Positions 44,020 to 52,422 of a stretch of 64,000 nt of DNA are shown in pieces; within the stretch, counting starts at the first letter, position 1, and each line of letters starts with the position of its first letter. The notes under the pieces are model-generated. The model saw only the letters and a program-made list of their open reading frames with translations, was not told where the DNA came from and searched no databases. This stretch comes from Flavimaricola sp. (GTDB lineage Bacteria > Pseudomonadota > Alphaproteobacteria > Rhodobacterales > Rhodobacteraceae). The stretch lies in assembly GCA_029255105.1 (NCBI GenBank), contig JAQWWH010000010.1, forward strand, positions 1 to 64,000, in the 5' to 3' direction. The translations under genes and the position numbers were made by a program.

Positions 44020-44118
44020 TTTTCTTGCCAAAAATATTCCCGCCGGAGGCAACCTGACGGGATCGCCGTAAGGCGATCACGGAGGTATGACCTTGCGCCG
44101 CAGGCGCACCTTTAGGTT
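44020..44118 (-). repeat. Intergenic hairpin plus AATATTTTTGGCAAGA element, diverged copy
   Basis: Read on the minus strand: a CGCCTGCGGCG hairpin, a second hairpin GATCGCC-TTAC-GGCGATC, and then CGGCGGGAATATTTTTGGCA followed by AGAAAAAG. This is the same order of parts as at 411-470 and 50671-50734. It lies between convergent genes. Confidence 0.5.
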
Positions 44119-44130
44119 ATTGGCGCCCGA

Positions 44131-45159
44131 TCACCGCGCGCCCCAGGTATCGGACAGGCGGTAGCCTTCGGGCCAGGGGTCGTCGGGGTCCAGCATGTGC
44201 TGGTGGGTTCCCGTTATCCAGGCGCGGCCCGAGATGTCGGGCAGGATCGCGGGTGTTCCGGCAAGAGTGGTCGTCCCGGCGATACGTCCGGTAAAGCTTG
44301 ATCCGATGATCGAGCGGGCCTCGAGTGTCTGCCCCTCGCTCATAAGTCCTTGGGCGTGCAACAGCGCCATCCGGGCAGAGACGGCTGTGCCGGTCGGGGA
44401 CCGGTCAACCTTCCCCGGCCGGATCGCCACGGCCGAGGCGGCGGCAAATCCGGTGGTGGTCTCTTCCAGGGGACCTGCGAACAGGCAGAACGAGATGTGA
44501 TCCCAGTCCGGCAATGTCGGATGCGCAAAGCCCAATTGCTGCTGTGCTGCCGCCGTGATCCTCACGCCCAAACGCGCGATGTCATGCGCCTCGTCGGGGC
44601 CAAGGGACAGTCCAAGCGCCCGCGCCGGGATGATGACGAAGCTGTCGCCGCCAAAGGCGGTGTCGACGGCGAGCGACCCAAGGCCGGGCACCTCCAACGG
44701 GGCAGCCTGTCGCAGGGCAAAGGATGGCAGGTTGCGCACCGTGATCCGTTCGGCCTTGCCATTGCGGCACTCTGCCCGGACGCGGACAAGGCCGCCGGGC
44801 GCCTCAAGGGTGATCTCGGTCACCGGTTCGACTATCGGCAAGAGGCCGGTGTCCAGCAGCACCGTGGCCACGCAGATGGAGTTTGAGCCCGACATCGGCG
44901 GGGTATCTTCCGGCTCCATGATGATGAAGGCAGCATCGGCGGCGGGGTTTCTGGGCGGGACCAGCAGGTTTACATGCCGAAAGACTCCTCCTCTCGGCTC
45001 ATTGAGCATGAACCGGCGCAGGGCGCCGTCCTGGGCGATATGGTCCCGCATCTCCCACAGGGTAGCGCCTGGGGGTGGGGCGACACCGCCCACGATGACG
45101 TCGCCCACCTCGCCTTCGGCATGGGCTGAGACTGTATGGATCACTCGGCTCGTCCGCAT
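44131..45159 (-). CDS. Proline racemase-family enzyme (trans-3-hydroxy-L-proline dehydratase-like)
   Basis: 342 residues from ATG 45159, which follows GGAGGCCCC; 45207 is less likely. The fold is clear from [20 protein letters not shown] (in two parts [11 protein letters not shown] and EVGDVIVGG), [14 protein letters not shown] and [14 protein letters not shown]. The two catalytic thiols of proline racemase are both replaced: MCGH is MSGSNSIC (Ser), and DRSPCGT is [13 protein letters not shown] (Thr). Trans-3-hydroxyproline dehydratases have Cys/Thr and some 4-hydroxyproline epimerases Ser/Cys, so Ser/Thr is unusual. A dehydratase-type role is most likely, but the activity is uncertain. The GntR regulator upstream is probably its controller. 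Confidence 0.85.
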   Translation of the reverse strand: MRTSRVIHTVSAHAEGEVGDVIVGGVAPPPGATLWEMRDHIAQDGALRRFMLNEPRGGVFRHVNLLVPPRNPAADAAFIIMEPEDTPPMSGSNSICVATVLLDTGLLPIVEPVTEITLEAPGGLVRVRAECRNGKAERITVRNLPSFALRQAAPLEVPGLGSLAVDTAFGGDSFVIIPARALGLSLGPDEAHDIARLGVRITAAAQQQLGFAHPTLPDWDHISFCLFAGPLEETTTGFAAASAVAIRPGKVDRSPTGTAVSARMALLHAQGLMSEGQTLEARSIIGSSFTGRIAGTTTLAGTPAILPDISGRAWITGTHQHMLDPDDPWPEGYRLSDTWGAR

Positions 45160-45238
45160 GGGGCCTCCGTTTTCGGGTGTTACACTCTGGGCCGGTCCAA
45201 GGGCCAAAATCAGGGTCGTCTTCTCCCCCGTCCGGCGG

Positions 45239-45889
45239 TCAGTTCTTGAGCAACCGAAGCCCTTGGGTCGAATCGGTCCGCACCGCCAACCGCAATCCGG
45301 GCTCGTCCCCGGCCTTCAGGGCGGCGATGATCAGCTTGTGGTTATAGGGAGGTTCGGATCGTTTGAGGCGGCTATAGAGGGCCCGCATCGTCGGCCCCAA
45401 CTGCAGCCATACCGTCTCGGTCATGGCGAGGATCGCGGGCGCCTGGGCGCGCAGGTAAAGGGTCCGATGGAATTCTAGGTTCATCCGGATATAACCGCTG
45501 GCGTCATGGCGGGCGACCATCTGGCTGACGCCCTGGTTTATGGCCTCCAAACGGTCAATCAGGGCAAAGTGCGCGCGGGGCAGGGCGCGGCTTGCCAGTT
45601 CAGGTTCCAGAAGTGCGCGCAGCGCGGCCAGTTCCTCGATCCGGTCATTCGAGAGTTCCGGGGTCGAGACCCGGCCCGACGAGGACAGGGTCAGCGCCCC
45701 TTCTGCGGCAAGCCTTCGGACGGATTCGCGGGCTGGCGTCATCGAGACACCATAGTGTTTGCCGATCCCGCGCAGGGTCAGGGCTTCGCCTGGGCCCAAT
45801 TCTCCGTGCATGATGCGGGTCCGCAAGGACCGATAGACACGGTCATGCGCGGCGCCCGTCTGGTCTGGGGTGCGGGGTTGGATCTGCAT
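45239..45889 (-). CDS. GntR-family (FCD/FadR subfamily) transcriptional regulator
   Basis: 216 residues from ATG 45889; the frame continues far upstream, but that part overlaps the next gene and lacks homology. The winged helix is [20 protein letters not shown], then [20 protein letters not shown] and [12 protein letters not shown]. The C-terminal FCD effector domain contains [38 protein letters not shown] with the metal-binding His pattern, and [31 protein letters not shown] palindrome lies nine bases upstream of the start, fit for autoregulation. It precedes the proline-racemase-like gene by 79 bases. Confidence 0.92.
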   Translation of the reverse strand: MQIQPRTPDQTGAAHDRVYRSLRTRIMHGELGPGEALTLRGIGKHYGVSMTPARESVRRLAAEGALTLSSSGRVSTPELSNDRIEELAALRALLEPELASRALPRAHFALIDRLEAINQGVSQMVARHDASGYIRMNLEFHRTLYLRAQAPAILAMTETVWLQLGPTMRALYSRLKRSEPPYNHKLIIAALKAGDEPGLRLAVRTDSTQGLRLLKN

Positions 45890-45897
45890 GAGAGGAA

Positions 45898-45907
45898 TGT
45901 GATCACA
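45898..45907. promoter_or_regulatory. TGTGATCACA palindrome upstream of gntR
   Basis: A perfect 10-bp palindrome just before the GntR start. The same decamer occurs twice upstream of sucC (58264-58273 and 58285-58294). It is compatible with a GntR/FCD operator. Confidence 0.55.
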
Positions 45908-45939
45908 AATCCTGCCTTGGTCAAGCTGGCCCTTGCACC

Positions 45940-46632
45940 CTAGCGGTCGAATCGCAGGCGGTGCAGTTCCGAGCCGTTGTTCCGAAGCCAGCGTCGCGCT
46001 GACTTGTGATCGGGATAGAGGCGGGCGCAAACCGCCCAAAAGGCATCGGAATGGTTCATCTCGGCAAGGTGGGCCACCTCGTGGGCCGCGACATAGTCCA
46101 GGATCTCGGATGGGGCCATGATCAGTCGCCAGGAAAACATCAGATCCCCCCGGGACGAACATGATCCCCATCGGGAACGGGTGTCGCGCAGGGTCAGCCG
46201 TCCGTAGGGCCGTCCAAGGACCGCTGCATGGCGGTCGCATGCTATGGCAAGGCGATCACGGGCCGCTGCCTTGAGGTAGGCAAGTGTCCGGGCGGCCACT
46301 TTGTCGGGGTCGGGCGGCAGCAACAGTACCGATCCTTCTCGCGTCGGTCGGCGGACCGCCCCGGGCGTCAGGATGACCTCTGCCCCTTCAAGTGGGATGG
46401 CTGTGCCAAAGACCATCGGCAACGCGCCCCCTACGCCAGCAAGATGCGTGCGCAGCCAGCTTTCGCGGTCTTTCAGAAAAGCCAGACCTTCCTTTTCGGC
46501 CAGGCGGGGTGGCATTGTCAGGGTGACTCGACCGTCCAGGCGGGACACCCGAAGCGTCATTCGACGGGCGCGGTGAGATCGTTTAAGCTCCACCTCGATC
46601 GGGGGGTTGCCGGCAAGCATATGTCGACCCAT
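45940..46632 (-). CDS. YgjP-like metallopeptidase-fold protein (DUF45/M48)
   Basis: 230 residues; the ATG at 46632 follows AGGG at about seven bases and is preferred to 46680. The signature AAHEVAHLAEMNHSDAFW carries the HExxH zinc motif (HEVAH) and the downstream His. Just before it are RLTLRDTRSRWGSCSSRG and LMFSWRLIMAP, the hallmark of the YgjP/SprT-like DUF45 family. The N-terminal half includes IEVELKRSHRARRMTLRVS. E. coli YgjP is reported as a UTP pyrophosphatase-related protein; peptidase activity is not proven. Its 3' end overlaps the probable upstream region of gntR. Confidence 0.9.
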   Translation of the reverse strand: MGRHMLAGNPPIEVELKRSHRARRMTLRVSRLDGRVTLTMPPRLAEKEGLAFLKDRESWLRTHLAGVGGALPMVFGTAIPLEGAEVILTPGAVRRPTREGSVLLLPPDPDKVAARTLAYLKAAARDRLAIACDRHAAVLGRPYGRLTLRDTRSRWGSCSSRGDLMFSWRLIMAPSEILDYVAAHEVAHLAEMNHSDAFWAVCARLYPDHKSARRWLRNNGSELHRLRFDR

Positions 46633-46790
46633 AAATGACCCTTCGCAACAATGCGCACCAAAGGCTTTGACACGCCCCAAAGCTTATGGCAGGGGACGCT
46701 GATCCGCCGCAAGGCCGCCCGTTGCGGCCCGCGTGATGACAATGTCGGACATGATGCCGACAATGGCTATAGGAATTGAAGGAACACTGG

Positions 46791-47126
46791 ATGCCCAAGG
46801 AAGAATGGGGAAAGAAGCGTATCTGCCCGACGACGGGCAAGCGGTTCTATGACCTGAACGCCAATCCCATCATCAGCCCCTACACCGGCGAGGTCGTGAC
46901 AATCGACCTTGGCAAGAACCGGACCATGGTCGCTGATGCCGAGGATGCACAGACCAAGAAGGCCAAGCTCAAGGAGGTCGTGGATGACGATCTGCTTCTG
47001 GCAGATGACGACGACGAGGACGACGATGATGTCGACCTGGGCGACGAAGTGCTTGAGGACGACGAGGATGACGATGCCGTCTCCTTCGACGATCTCAAGG
47101 ATGTAGCTGCCGACGACGACCTTTGA
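46791..47126 (+). CDS. TIGR02300 family (FYDLN acid) protein
   Basis: 111 residues from ATG 46791, eight bases after GAAGGA. The N-terminal half is strongly conserved in alphaproteobacteria: KRICPTTGKRFYDLNANPII, then SPYTGEV. The second half is a very acidic tail (LADDDDEDDDDVDLGDE and LEDDEDDDAVSFDD). The Cys and basic residues at the front suggest nucleic-acid or metal contact, but the function is unknown. As usual in this group the gene lies directly upstream of a tRNA-Ala gene, and it is divergent from the YgjP-like gene. Confidence 0.95.
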   Translation: MPKEEWGKKRICPTTGKRFYDLNANPIISPYTGEVVTIDLGKNRTMVADAEDAQTKKAKLKEVVDDDLLLADDDDEDDDDVDLGDEVLEDDEDDDAVSFDDLKDVAADDDL

Positions 47127-47180
47127 TCCGGCGGGCCCTTGGGGCCTGCCACAAAACTCTGGCAGGGCGGGATTTTCCTC

Positions 47181-47209
47181 TTGATCTCGCCCAGCCCGCC
47201 GCTTAGAGA
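47181..47209 (+). promoter_or_regulatory. Probable promoter of tRNA-Ala
   Basis: TTGATC and TAGAGA are spaced by 17 bases, and the -10 hexamer ends 12 bases before the first base of the tRNA. Confidence 0.6.
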
Positions 47210-47221
47210 ACGGCACGGTTT

Positions 47222-47297
<76 letters not shown>

Positions 47298-47433
47298 AAC
47301 CACTCCCATTGCACCGTTGGGTATTGCTTTGCGCATTTGTGCAGAATCAAATGTCATTTGCTGGCAATTTATGGCTCAGGTACGGTATTGACCAAAGGGT
47401 GAGCCCTTCAGTCGACAGCGTGAGGCCAGTGCC

Positions 47434-49200
47434 ATGACGACCGACCAGGCCATGCTTTTTGGCATTCTCTTCATTCTGTTCGCTTTGCTGATCTGGGGGC
47501 GTATCCGCTACGATCTGGTCGCCTTTGGGGCTTTGCTCTTGACTGTCCTCCTGGGATTGGTCGAGCCAGCGATGGCGTTCGAGGGATTTGGTCATCCTGC
47601 TGTCGTCATCATCGCTCTTGTCCTGATCGTCTCGCGCGGTTTGATGAATTCCGGTGCGGTCGAGTTGATCGCCCGGCTTGTCACAAAACCTGACCGTAGC
47701 TTGCCGACCCATATTTCGATCATGGCGGTTGTCGGGGCGGCGTTGTCTGCCGTCATCAACAATGTGGCTGCACTGGCCCTCTTGATGACGCTGGACATTG
47801 ATGCCGCCCGCAAGGCCAAGCGGGCCGTGTCGCTGACCCTTATGCCATTGTCCTTTGGCACCATCCTTGGCGGCATGATCACCCTGATCGGGACGCCGCC
47901 CAACATCGTCATCGCCCAATACCGCGAAGACGCCCTTGGGGCGCCGTTTTCGATGTTCGATTTTGCCCCTGTCGGGCTGACCGTCGCCATGGCAGGCATT
48001 GCCTACGTCGCCCTCGTCGGCTGGCGGCTGTTGCCAGAGCGGGCTGACACCGTCTCGCTTGAGGGGGATGCCGGGCTTTATGTGGTGGAGGCGCGGGTCA
48101 AGGATGGGTCAAAGGCGATCGGGCGGACGGTTGGAGACCTCCATCCTCTGGCTCATACAAATGACGTGACCATTCTGGGACTGGTTCGGCAAGGCAAGAG
48201 GCTGCCCGGCTTCTCGCAGTCCAAGGAATTGCGCAAGGGCGATTTTCTGGTCCTCGAAGGCGATCCCAAGCAGATCGAAGGTTTTATGGGGGCGGCGGAA
48301 CTCGATTCGGTTGGGGCCGAGCGACATGGCGGCCTTTCGGCCAAGTCGATGACGCTGGCAGAGGCCATCGTGCCGCAGGACGCCCGGATCGTCGGTCGGA
48401 CAAGCATGAACCTGCGGCTGCTGCAGCGGCATGGCGTGACCCTTCTGGGGGTGTCGCGACAGGGCAGGCGGTTTCGGGACAGGGTCCGGCACTTGCCGAT
48501 CAAGGCGGGCGACATGCTTCTGCTGATCGGGCCGGACGAGAATGTCAGCGCTGCGATGAACTGGCTTGGGGTGCTTCCCTTGGCAGACAGGCGGGTGGAT
48601 GTCATCCAGCGGTCCAAGGCTCTTCTGGCGATCCTTTTGTTTGCCGGCGCCATCGCCCTGTCGATGACCGGGATCACTTCGCTCGCCGTGGCATTGGGAT
48701 TGTGCGTTGTGTCCTACATCGCCATGGGGCTGATCGGAGGGAGCGATTTTTACGCCTTGATCGAATGGAAGGTGATTGTCCTGTTGGGGTGTTTGATCCC
48801 CGTGGGAACCGCCTTGCAGGACACGGGTGGGTCGCAATTGATTGCGGATCAGATCGTGTCTTGGACCGCCGATTTGCCGCCCTGGGGGGTTCTGACGGTG
48901 ATGATGGTGATCACGATGACCCTGTCGGATTTCCTGAACAACGTTGCGACCGCCCTTATCGCGGCACCCATCGGAATTGGCGTGGCGCAGGCCATCGGGG
49001 TCAATCCCGATCCGTTCCTTATGGGGGTCGCTGTTGCCGCCTCTTGCGCGTTTCTCACGCCGATCGGGCACAAGAACAACACTATCATCATGGGACCCGG
49101 CAATTACCACTTTGGCGATTACTGGCGGATGGGGTTGATCCTTGAGGTCATCGTGATCGTTGTCGCGGTGCCTGCAATTCTCGTGTTCTGGCCGTTCTAA
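47434..49200 (+). CDS. SLC13/DASS-family permease with two TrkA-C domains
   Basis: 588 residues. About five helices precede and five follow a cytoplasmic insert of about 200 residues that carries two RCK-C/TrkA-C domains (LVRQGKRLPGFSQSKELRKG, DFLVLEGDPKQIE and LGVSRQGRRFRDRVRHLPIK, DMLLLIGPDE). The DASS signatures are ALSAVINNVAALALLM and TLSDFLNNVATALIAAPIG in the two repeats, plus LIGTPPNIVIAQYRE and LTPIGHKNNTIIMGPGNYHF. It probably carries sulfate, dicarboxylates or a similar anion with sodium. The proximity to TCA genes is only suggestive. A palindromic repeat separates it from the convergent lpdA. Confidence 0.92.
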   Translation: MTTDQAMLFGILFILFALLIWGRIRYDLVAFGALLLTVLLGLVEPAMAFEGFGHPAVVIIALVLIVSRGLMNSGAVELIARLVTKPDRSLPTHISIMAVVGAALSAVINNVAALALLMTLDIDAARKAKRAVSLTLMPLSFGTILGGMITLIGTPPNIVIAQYREDALGAPFSMFDFAPVGLTVAMAGIAYVALVGWRLLPERADTVSLEGDAGLYVVEARVKDGSKAIGRTVGDLHPLAHTNDVTILGLVRQGKRLPGFSQSKELRKGDFLVLEGDPKQIEGFMGAAELDSVGAERHGGLSAKSMTLAEAIVPQDARIVGRTSMNLRLLQRHGVTLLGVSRQGRRFRDRVRHLPIKAGDMLLLIGPDENVSAAMNWLGVLPLADRRVDVIQRSKALLAILLFAGAIALSMTGITSLAVALGLCVVSYIAMGLIGGSDFYALIEWKVIVLLGCLIPVGTALQDTGGSQLIADQIVSWTADLPPWGVLTVMMVITMTLSDFLNNVATALIAAPIGIGVAQAIGVNPDPFLMGVAVAASCAFLTPIGHKNNTIIMGPGNYHFGDYWRMGLILEVIVIVVAVPAILVFWPF

Positions 49201-49221
49201 GCTGGCTGCGACAGGTTTGGC

Positions 49222-49247
49222 GTAAGGTGGGTCATGACCCACCTTAC
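49222..49247. repeat. 26-bp palindromic repeat, copy 4
   Basis: Identical to 18703-18728, here between the convergent stops of the SLC13 gene (49200) and lpdA (49255). A terminator function in both directions is possible because the stem is 13 bp, although there is no loop or T-run. Confidence 0.9.
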
Positions 49248-49254
49248 CTTGATT

Positions 49255-50643
49255 TCACGAATGGATGGGGCCGTCGCCGCAGGCAAGGGCCGCCTCGCGG
49301 ACGGCTTCGGAATAAGTGGGGTGGGCGTGGCAGGTCCGGGCAAGGTCCTCTGCCGCGGCGCCGAATTCCATCGCCACGCAGATCTCGTGGATCAGGTCAC
49401 CCGCCAACGGGCCGATGATATGGGCGCCCAGGATCCGGTCGGTCTGCTTGTCGGCCAGAATCTTGACGAAACCATCGGCGGCGAAATTGGCCTTGGCGCG
49501 ACCATTGCCCATGAAGGAGAACTTGCCGACTTTGTAGGCGCGTCCCTCCTGCTTCAACTGCTCTTCCGTGGCGCCGACGTTGGCAACCTCGGGATGGGTG
49601 TAGATCACACCGGGGATGACCCCATAGTTCACATGGCCCTTCTGCCCGGCAATGATTTCAGCCACCGCCATGCCTTCGTCTTCGGCCTTGTGGGCCAGCA
49701 TCGGCCCTTCGATGGCGTCGCCGATGGCGTAAACACCGGCGAGATTGGTACCGTAGTGCCCGTTCGTGGCGATTTGTCCGCGTGCTGTCATCTCGATGCC
49801 CAAGGCATCAAGGCCGAGGCCGGCCGTGTAGGGCTTGCGTCCCGTAGCGACGAGAACCGTGTCCGCCTCGACGGTCGCCTCGCTCTCGTCCTTGCGCAGT
49901 TTGTAGGTGACAGTGGCCTTGCCCCCCTTGACCGTCACACCCTGAACGGCCGCACCCATGGTGAACTTCAGCCCCTGCTTTTCCAACAGCCGCTTGAAGG
50001 TCTTTTGCACTTCTGCGTCCATGCCGGGGGTGATGACGTCCAAGTATTCGATCACCGTCACCTCGGCCCCAAGTCGCTTGTAGACCGACCCAAGTTCGAG
50101 CCCGATGACACCGGCCCCAATCACCACCATGGATTTAGGGATCTTCGCCAGTGTCAGGGCACCGGTCGAGCTGACAACTGACTTTTCGTCGACCTCGACG
50201 CCCGGCAGGCTGGAGGGCTCAGAGCCGGTGGCGATGACGATGGACTTGGCGGTATGCACCTCATCCCCGACCTTGACCTGCCCGGCAGCGGGGATCGTGG
50301 CCCAGCCCTTGATCCAGTCGATCTTGTTCTTCTTGAACAGGAACTCGATCCCTGAGGTGTTGGACCCGATCACATCATCCTTGTAGGCCAGCATCTGTTT
50401 CCAGTCGACCGACGGCGATTTTCCCACCAGCCCCATCTTGGCGAAGTTGTGTTCCGCCTCATGCAGTTGATGTGATGCGTGCAACAGTGCCTTGGAGGGG
50501 ATGCAGCCAATATTCAGGCAGGTGCCCCCCAGCGTCTCGCGTCCTTCGACAACGGCTGTTTTGAGCCCGAGTTGAGCCGCCCGGATCGCGCAGACATAGC
50601 CGCCAGGGCCTGCCCCGATAACGATGAGATCATAGTTTGCCAT
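49255..50643 (-). CDS. lpdA: Dihydrolipoyl dehydrogenase (E3)
   Basis: 462 residues. The FAD motif is [20 protein letters not shown], the redox disulfide is [13 protein letters not shown], the NAD motif is [17 protein letters not shown], and the C-terminal dimer interface carries the catalytic His/Glu in [14 protein letters not shown]. It reoxidises the lipoyl groups of the 2-oxoglutarate dehydrogenase complex, whose E1 and E2 genes lie just upstream, and possibly other complexes. The start at 50643 follows GGAAACCGAC with a weak ribosome-binding site. It is the last gene of the mdh-to-lpdA block on the minus strand. Confidence 0.96.
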   Translation of the reverse strand: MANYDLIVIGAGPGGYVCAIRAAQLGLKTAVVEGRETLGGTCLNIGCIPSKALLHASHQLHEAEHNFAKMGLVGKSPSVDWKQMLAYKDDVIGSNTSGIEFLFKKNKIDWIKGWATIPAAGQVKVGDEVHTAKSIVIATGSEPSSLPGVEVDEKSVVSSTGALTLAKIPKSMVVIGAGVIGLELGSVYKRLGAEVTVIEYLDVITPGMDAEVQKTFKRLLEKQGLKFTMGAAVQGVTVKGGKATVTYKLRKDESEATVEADTVLVATGRKPYTAGLGLDALGIEMTARGQIATNGHYGTNLAGVYAIGDAIEGPMLAHKAEDEGMAVAEIIAGQKGHVNYGVIPGVIYTHPEVANVGATEEQLKQEGRAYKVGKFSFMGNGRAKANFAADGFVKILADKQTDRILGAHIIGPLAGDLIHEICVAMEFGAAAEDLARTCHAHPTYSEAVREAALACGDGPIHS

Positions 50644-50670
50644 ATGTCGGTTTCCTTTGTGGAGCGGGGG

Positions 50671-50734
50671 AGGGGGGCTGTCTGCCCCCCGGCGCTGCGC
50701 GCCTCCCCCCGAGGATATTTGTGGCGAGATGAGG
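50671..50734 (+). repeat. Intergenic hairpin plus ATATTT-GGCGAGATGA element, copy 2
   Basis: GGGGGGC/GCCCCCC hairpin, then GGCGCTGCGCGCC, then GAGGATATTTGTGGCGAGAT followed by GAGG. The parts match 411-470. It lies between the MAPEG and lpdA genes, reading antisense to both. Confidence 0.65.
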
Positions 50735-50736
50735 GA

Positions 50737-51147
50737 TCATAGGACAGAGATGATGATCATGCCCAGAGTGGCGAGCCAGCCCGCGAACCAGATGAACGAG
50801 CGCCAGGGCGACAGCCCGAAGTAGTAGGCGGGGACGTAGAGGATGCGGGCCCCGAGGTAGGTCCAGGCAAGACCAGCCGTCACTGCGTTGGCCTTGTCCC
50901 CGAGTGTCACCACGACGACCGCGATCGTGAACAGGATGAGCCCTTCGAAATGGTTGTTCAGCGCGCGGAACAGCCGTCCGGTCTTGGGGCTGACCTGCTC
51001 GACCAGCGGTGGCCCCAGCCGGTCGGGATCCCGGGGCGACAGCGTCTTGCCCACCCCGAGTTCCAGATTGGCCGGGATCGCCATGAGTGCGTATTGCACG
51101 CATTGCAGCAGGCCGGCGCAGGCAAGGGCAGTCAGTTCGGGGGTCAT
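50737..51147 (-). CDS. MAPEG family membrane protein
   Basis: 136 residues with four helices. The ATG at 51147 follows GGGAAAGG and is preferred to 51165. Typical MAPEG segments are LLQCVQYALMAIPANLELG, RLFRALNNHFEGLILFTIAV with the glutathione-site Arg, Asn and Glu, and WTYLGARILYVPAYYFGL. Members of this family are membrane-associated glutathione- or eicosanoid-related enzymes; bacterial ones are mostly uncharacterised. It sits between sucB and lpdA, an insertion seen in several Rhodobacteraceae, and need not be functionally tied to the dehydrogenase. Confidence 0.92.
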   Translation of the reverse strand: MTPELTALACAGLLQCVQYALMAIPANLELGVGKTLSPRDPDRLGPPLVEQVSPKTGRLFRALNNHFEGLILFTIAVVVVTLGDKANAVTAGLAWTYLGARILYVPAYYFGLSPWRSFIWFAGWLATLGMIIISVL

Positions 51148-51201
51148 TGGGGCCTTTCCCGTCATGCAAGCAGGGTTGAACGGACTTTTGTCCGCCCCGC
51201 C

Positions 51202-52419
51202 CTAGAGGTCCATCAACAGGCGGCGTGGATCTTCGAGCGCCTCCTTGATCCGGACAAGGAAGGTCACCGCCCCTTTGCCGTCCACGATCCGGTGGTCATA
51301 GCTCAGGGCAAGATACATCATCGGACGAATGACAACCTGACCGTTGATCGCGACGGGACGGTCCTGGATCTTGTGCATCCCCAGGATACCCGACTGCGGC
51401 GGGTTGAGGATGGGCGAGGACATCAGGGAGCCGTAGACCCCACCGTTGGAGATGGTGAAGCTGCCGCCCTGCATGTCAGCCATCGATAGTTTGCCGTCCC
51501 GCGCCTTGAGGCCGAGCGCGGCGATGCCCTTCTCGACCTCGGAAAAGCCCATCTGGTCGGCATTGCGCAGAACCGGAACGACGAGGCCTGTTGGCGTGCC
51601 GACGGCGACGCCCATGTGCACGTAGTTCTTGTAGACGACCGTATCGCCGTCAATCTCGGCGTTCACGTCGGGCACTTCGCGCAGGGCGTGGACGCAGGCC
51701 TTGGTGAAGAAGGACATGAAGCCGAGCTTGACCCCATGCTTCTTTTCGAAGAGCGCTTTGTATTCGTTGCGCAACTCCATCACGCCGGTCATATCCACCT
51801 CGTTATAGGTGGTCAGCATGGCGGCTGTATTCTGAGCCTCTTTCAGGCGGCGTGCGATGGTCTGGCGCAGGCGGGTCATCTTGACCCGCTCCTCCCGGGC
51901 GCTGTCCTCAACGGCGACGGGCGCGCGGGGGGCCGGCTTGGGCGCATCCGCCGCTTTGGGTGCGGTCAACGCCTTGAGCACGTCCTCTTTCATCACGCGG
52001 CCGTCCTTGCCGGTGCCGGCGACGGCGTCACGTGACAGGTTGTTCTCGGCCATCAGCTTTTGCGCGGAGGGCGCGTCTTCGGGATCGCGCGGGCTGTCCG
52101 AGGTGGTGGTGGTCGGCTCAGGTTCCGGTGCTGGTGCCGGGGCTGCCTCTGGCGATGCCGGGGCTGCGGCGGTCGCACCGGCCCCTTCGGCGATCTGGGC
52201 GAGGAGCGCGTTGACACCAACGGTTTCGCCTTCGGCGGCGACGATCTCTGACAGAGTACCTGCAATCGGCGAAGGGACCTCGACGGTCACCTTGTCGGTT
52301 TCAAGCTCGCACAGCATCTCGTCGATGGCGACGGCCTCGCCCGGTTTCTTGAACCAGGTGGCCACGGTGGCCTCTGTGACGCTTTCGCCAAGCGTGGGGA
52401 CGCGGACTTCGGTGGTCAT
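51202..52419 (-). CDS. sucB: 2-oxoglutarate dehydrogenase E2 (dihydrolipoyl succinyltransferase)
   Basis: 405 residues. The lipoyl domain spans about 1-80 with the modified Lys in [15 protein letters not shown]. An Ala/Pro/Glu-rich linker follows, then a peripheral subunit-binding domain near 115-150 ([20 protein letters not shown], then [11 protein letters not shown]). The catalytic domain ends with [19 protein letters not shown], containing the active-site His and Asp, and [14 protein letters not shown]. There is one lipoyl domain, as expected for the succinyl-transferring enzyme. It starts three bases after sucA ends. Confidence 0.96.
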   Translation of the reverse strand: MTTEVRVPTLGESVTEATVATWFKKPGEAVAIDEMLCELETDKVTVEVPSPIAGTLSEIVAAEGETVGVNALLAQIAEGAGATAAAPASPEAAPAPAPEPEPTTTTSDSPRDPEDAPSAQKLMAENNLSRDAVAGTGKDGRVMKEDVLKALTAPKAADAPKPAPRAPVAVEDSAREERVKMTRLRQTIARRLKEAQNTAAMLTTYNEVDMTGVMELRNEYKALFEKKHGVKLGFMSFFTKACVHALREVPDVNAEIDGDTVVYKNYVHMGVAVGTPTGLVVPVLRNADQMGFSEVEKGIAALGLKARDGKLSMADMQGGSFTISNGGVYGSLMSSPILNPPQSGILGMHKIQDRPVAINGQVVIRPMMYLALSYDHRIVDGKGAVTFLVRIKEALEDPRRLLMDL

Positions 52420-52422
52420 GTC

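Noticed and set aside
47298-47433. An integration site at the tRNA-Ala gene
   Set aside because: The tRNA is followed by a resident transporter gene and not by an integrase, and I saw no repeat of the tRNA 3' end within the window.
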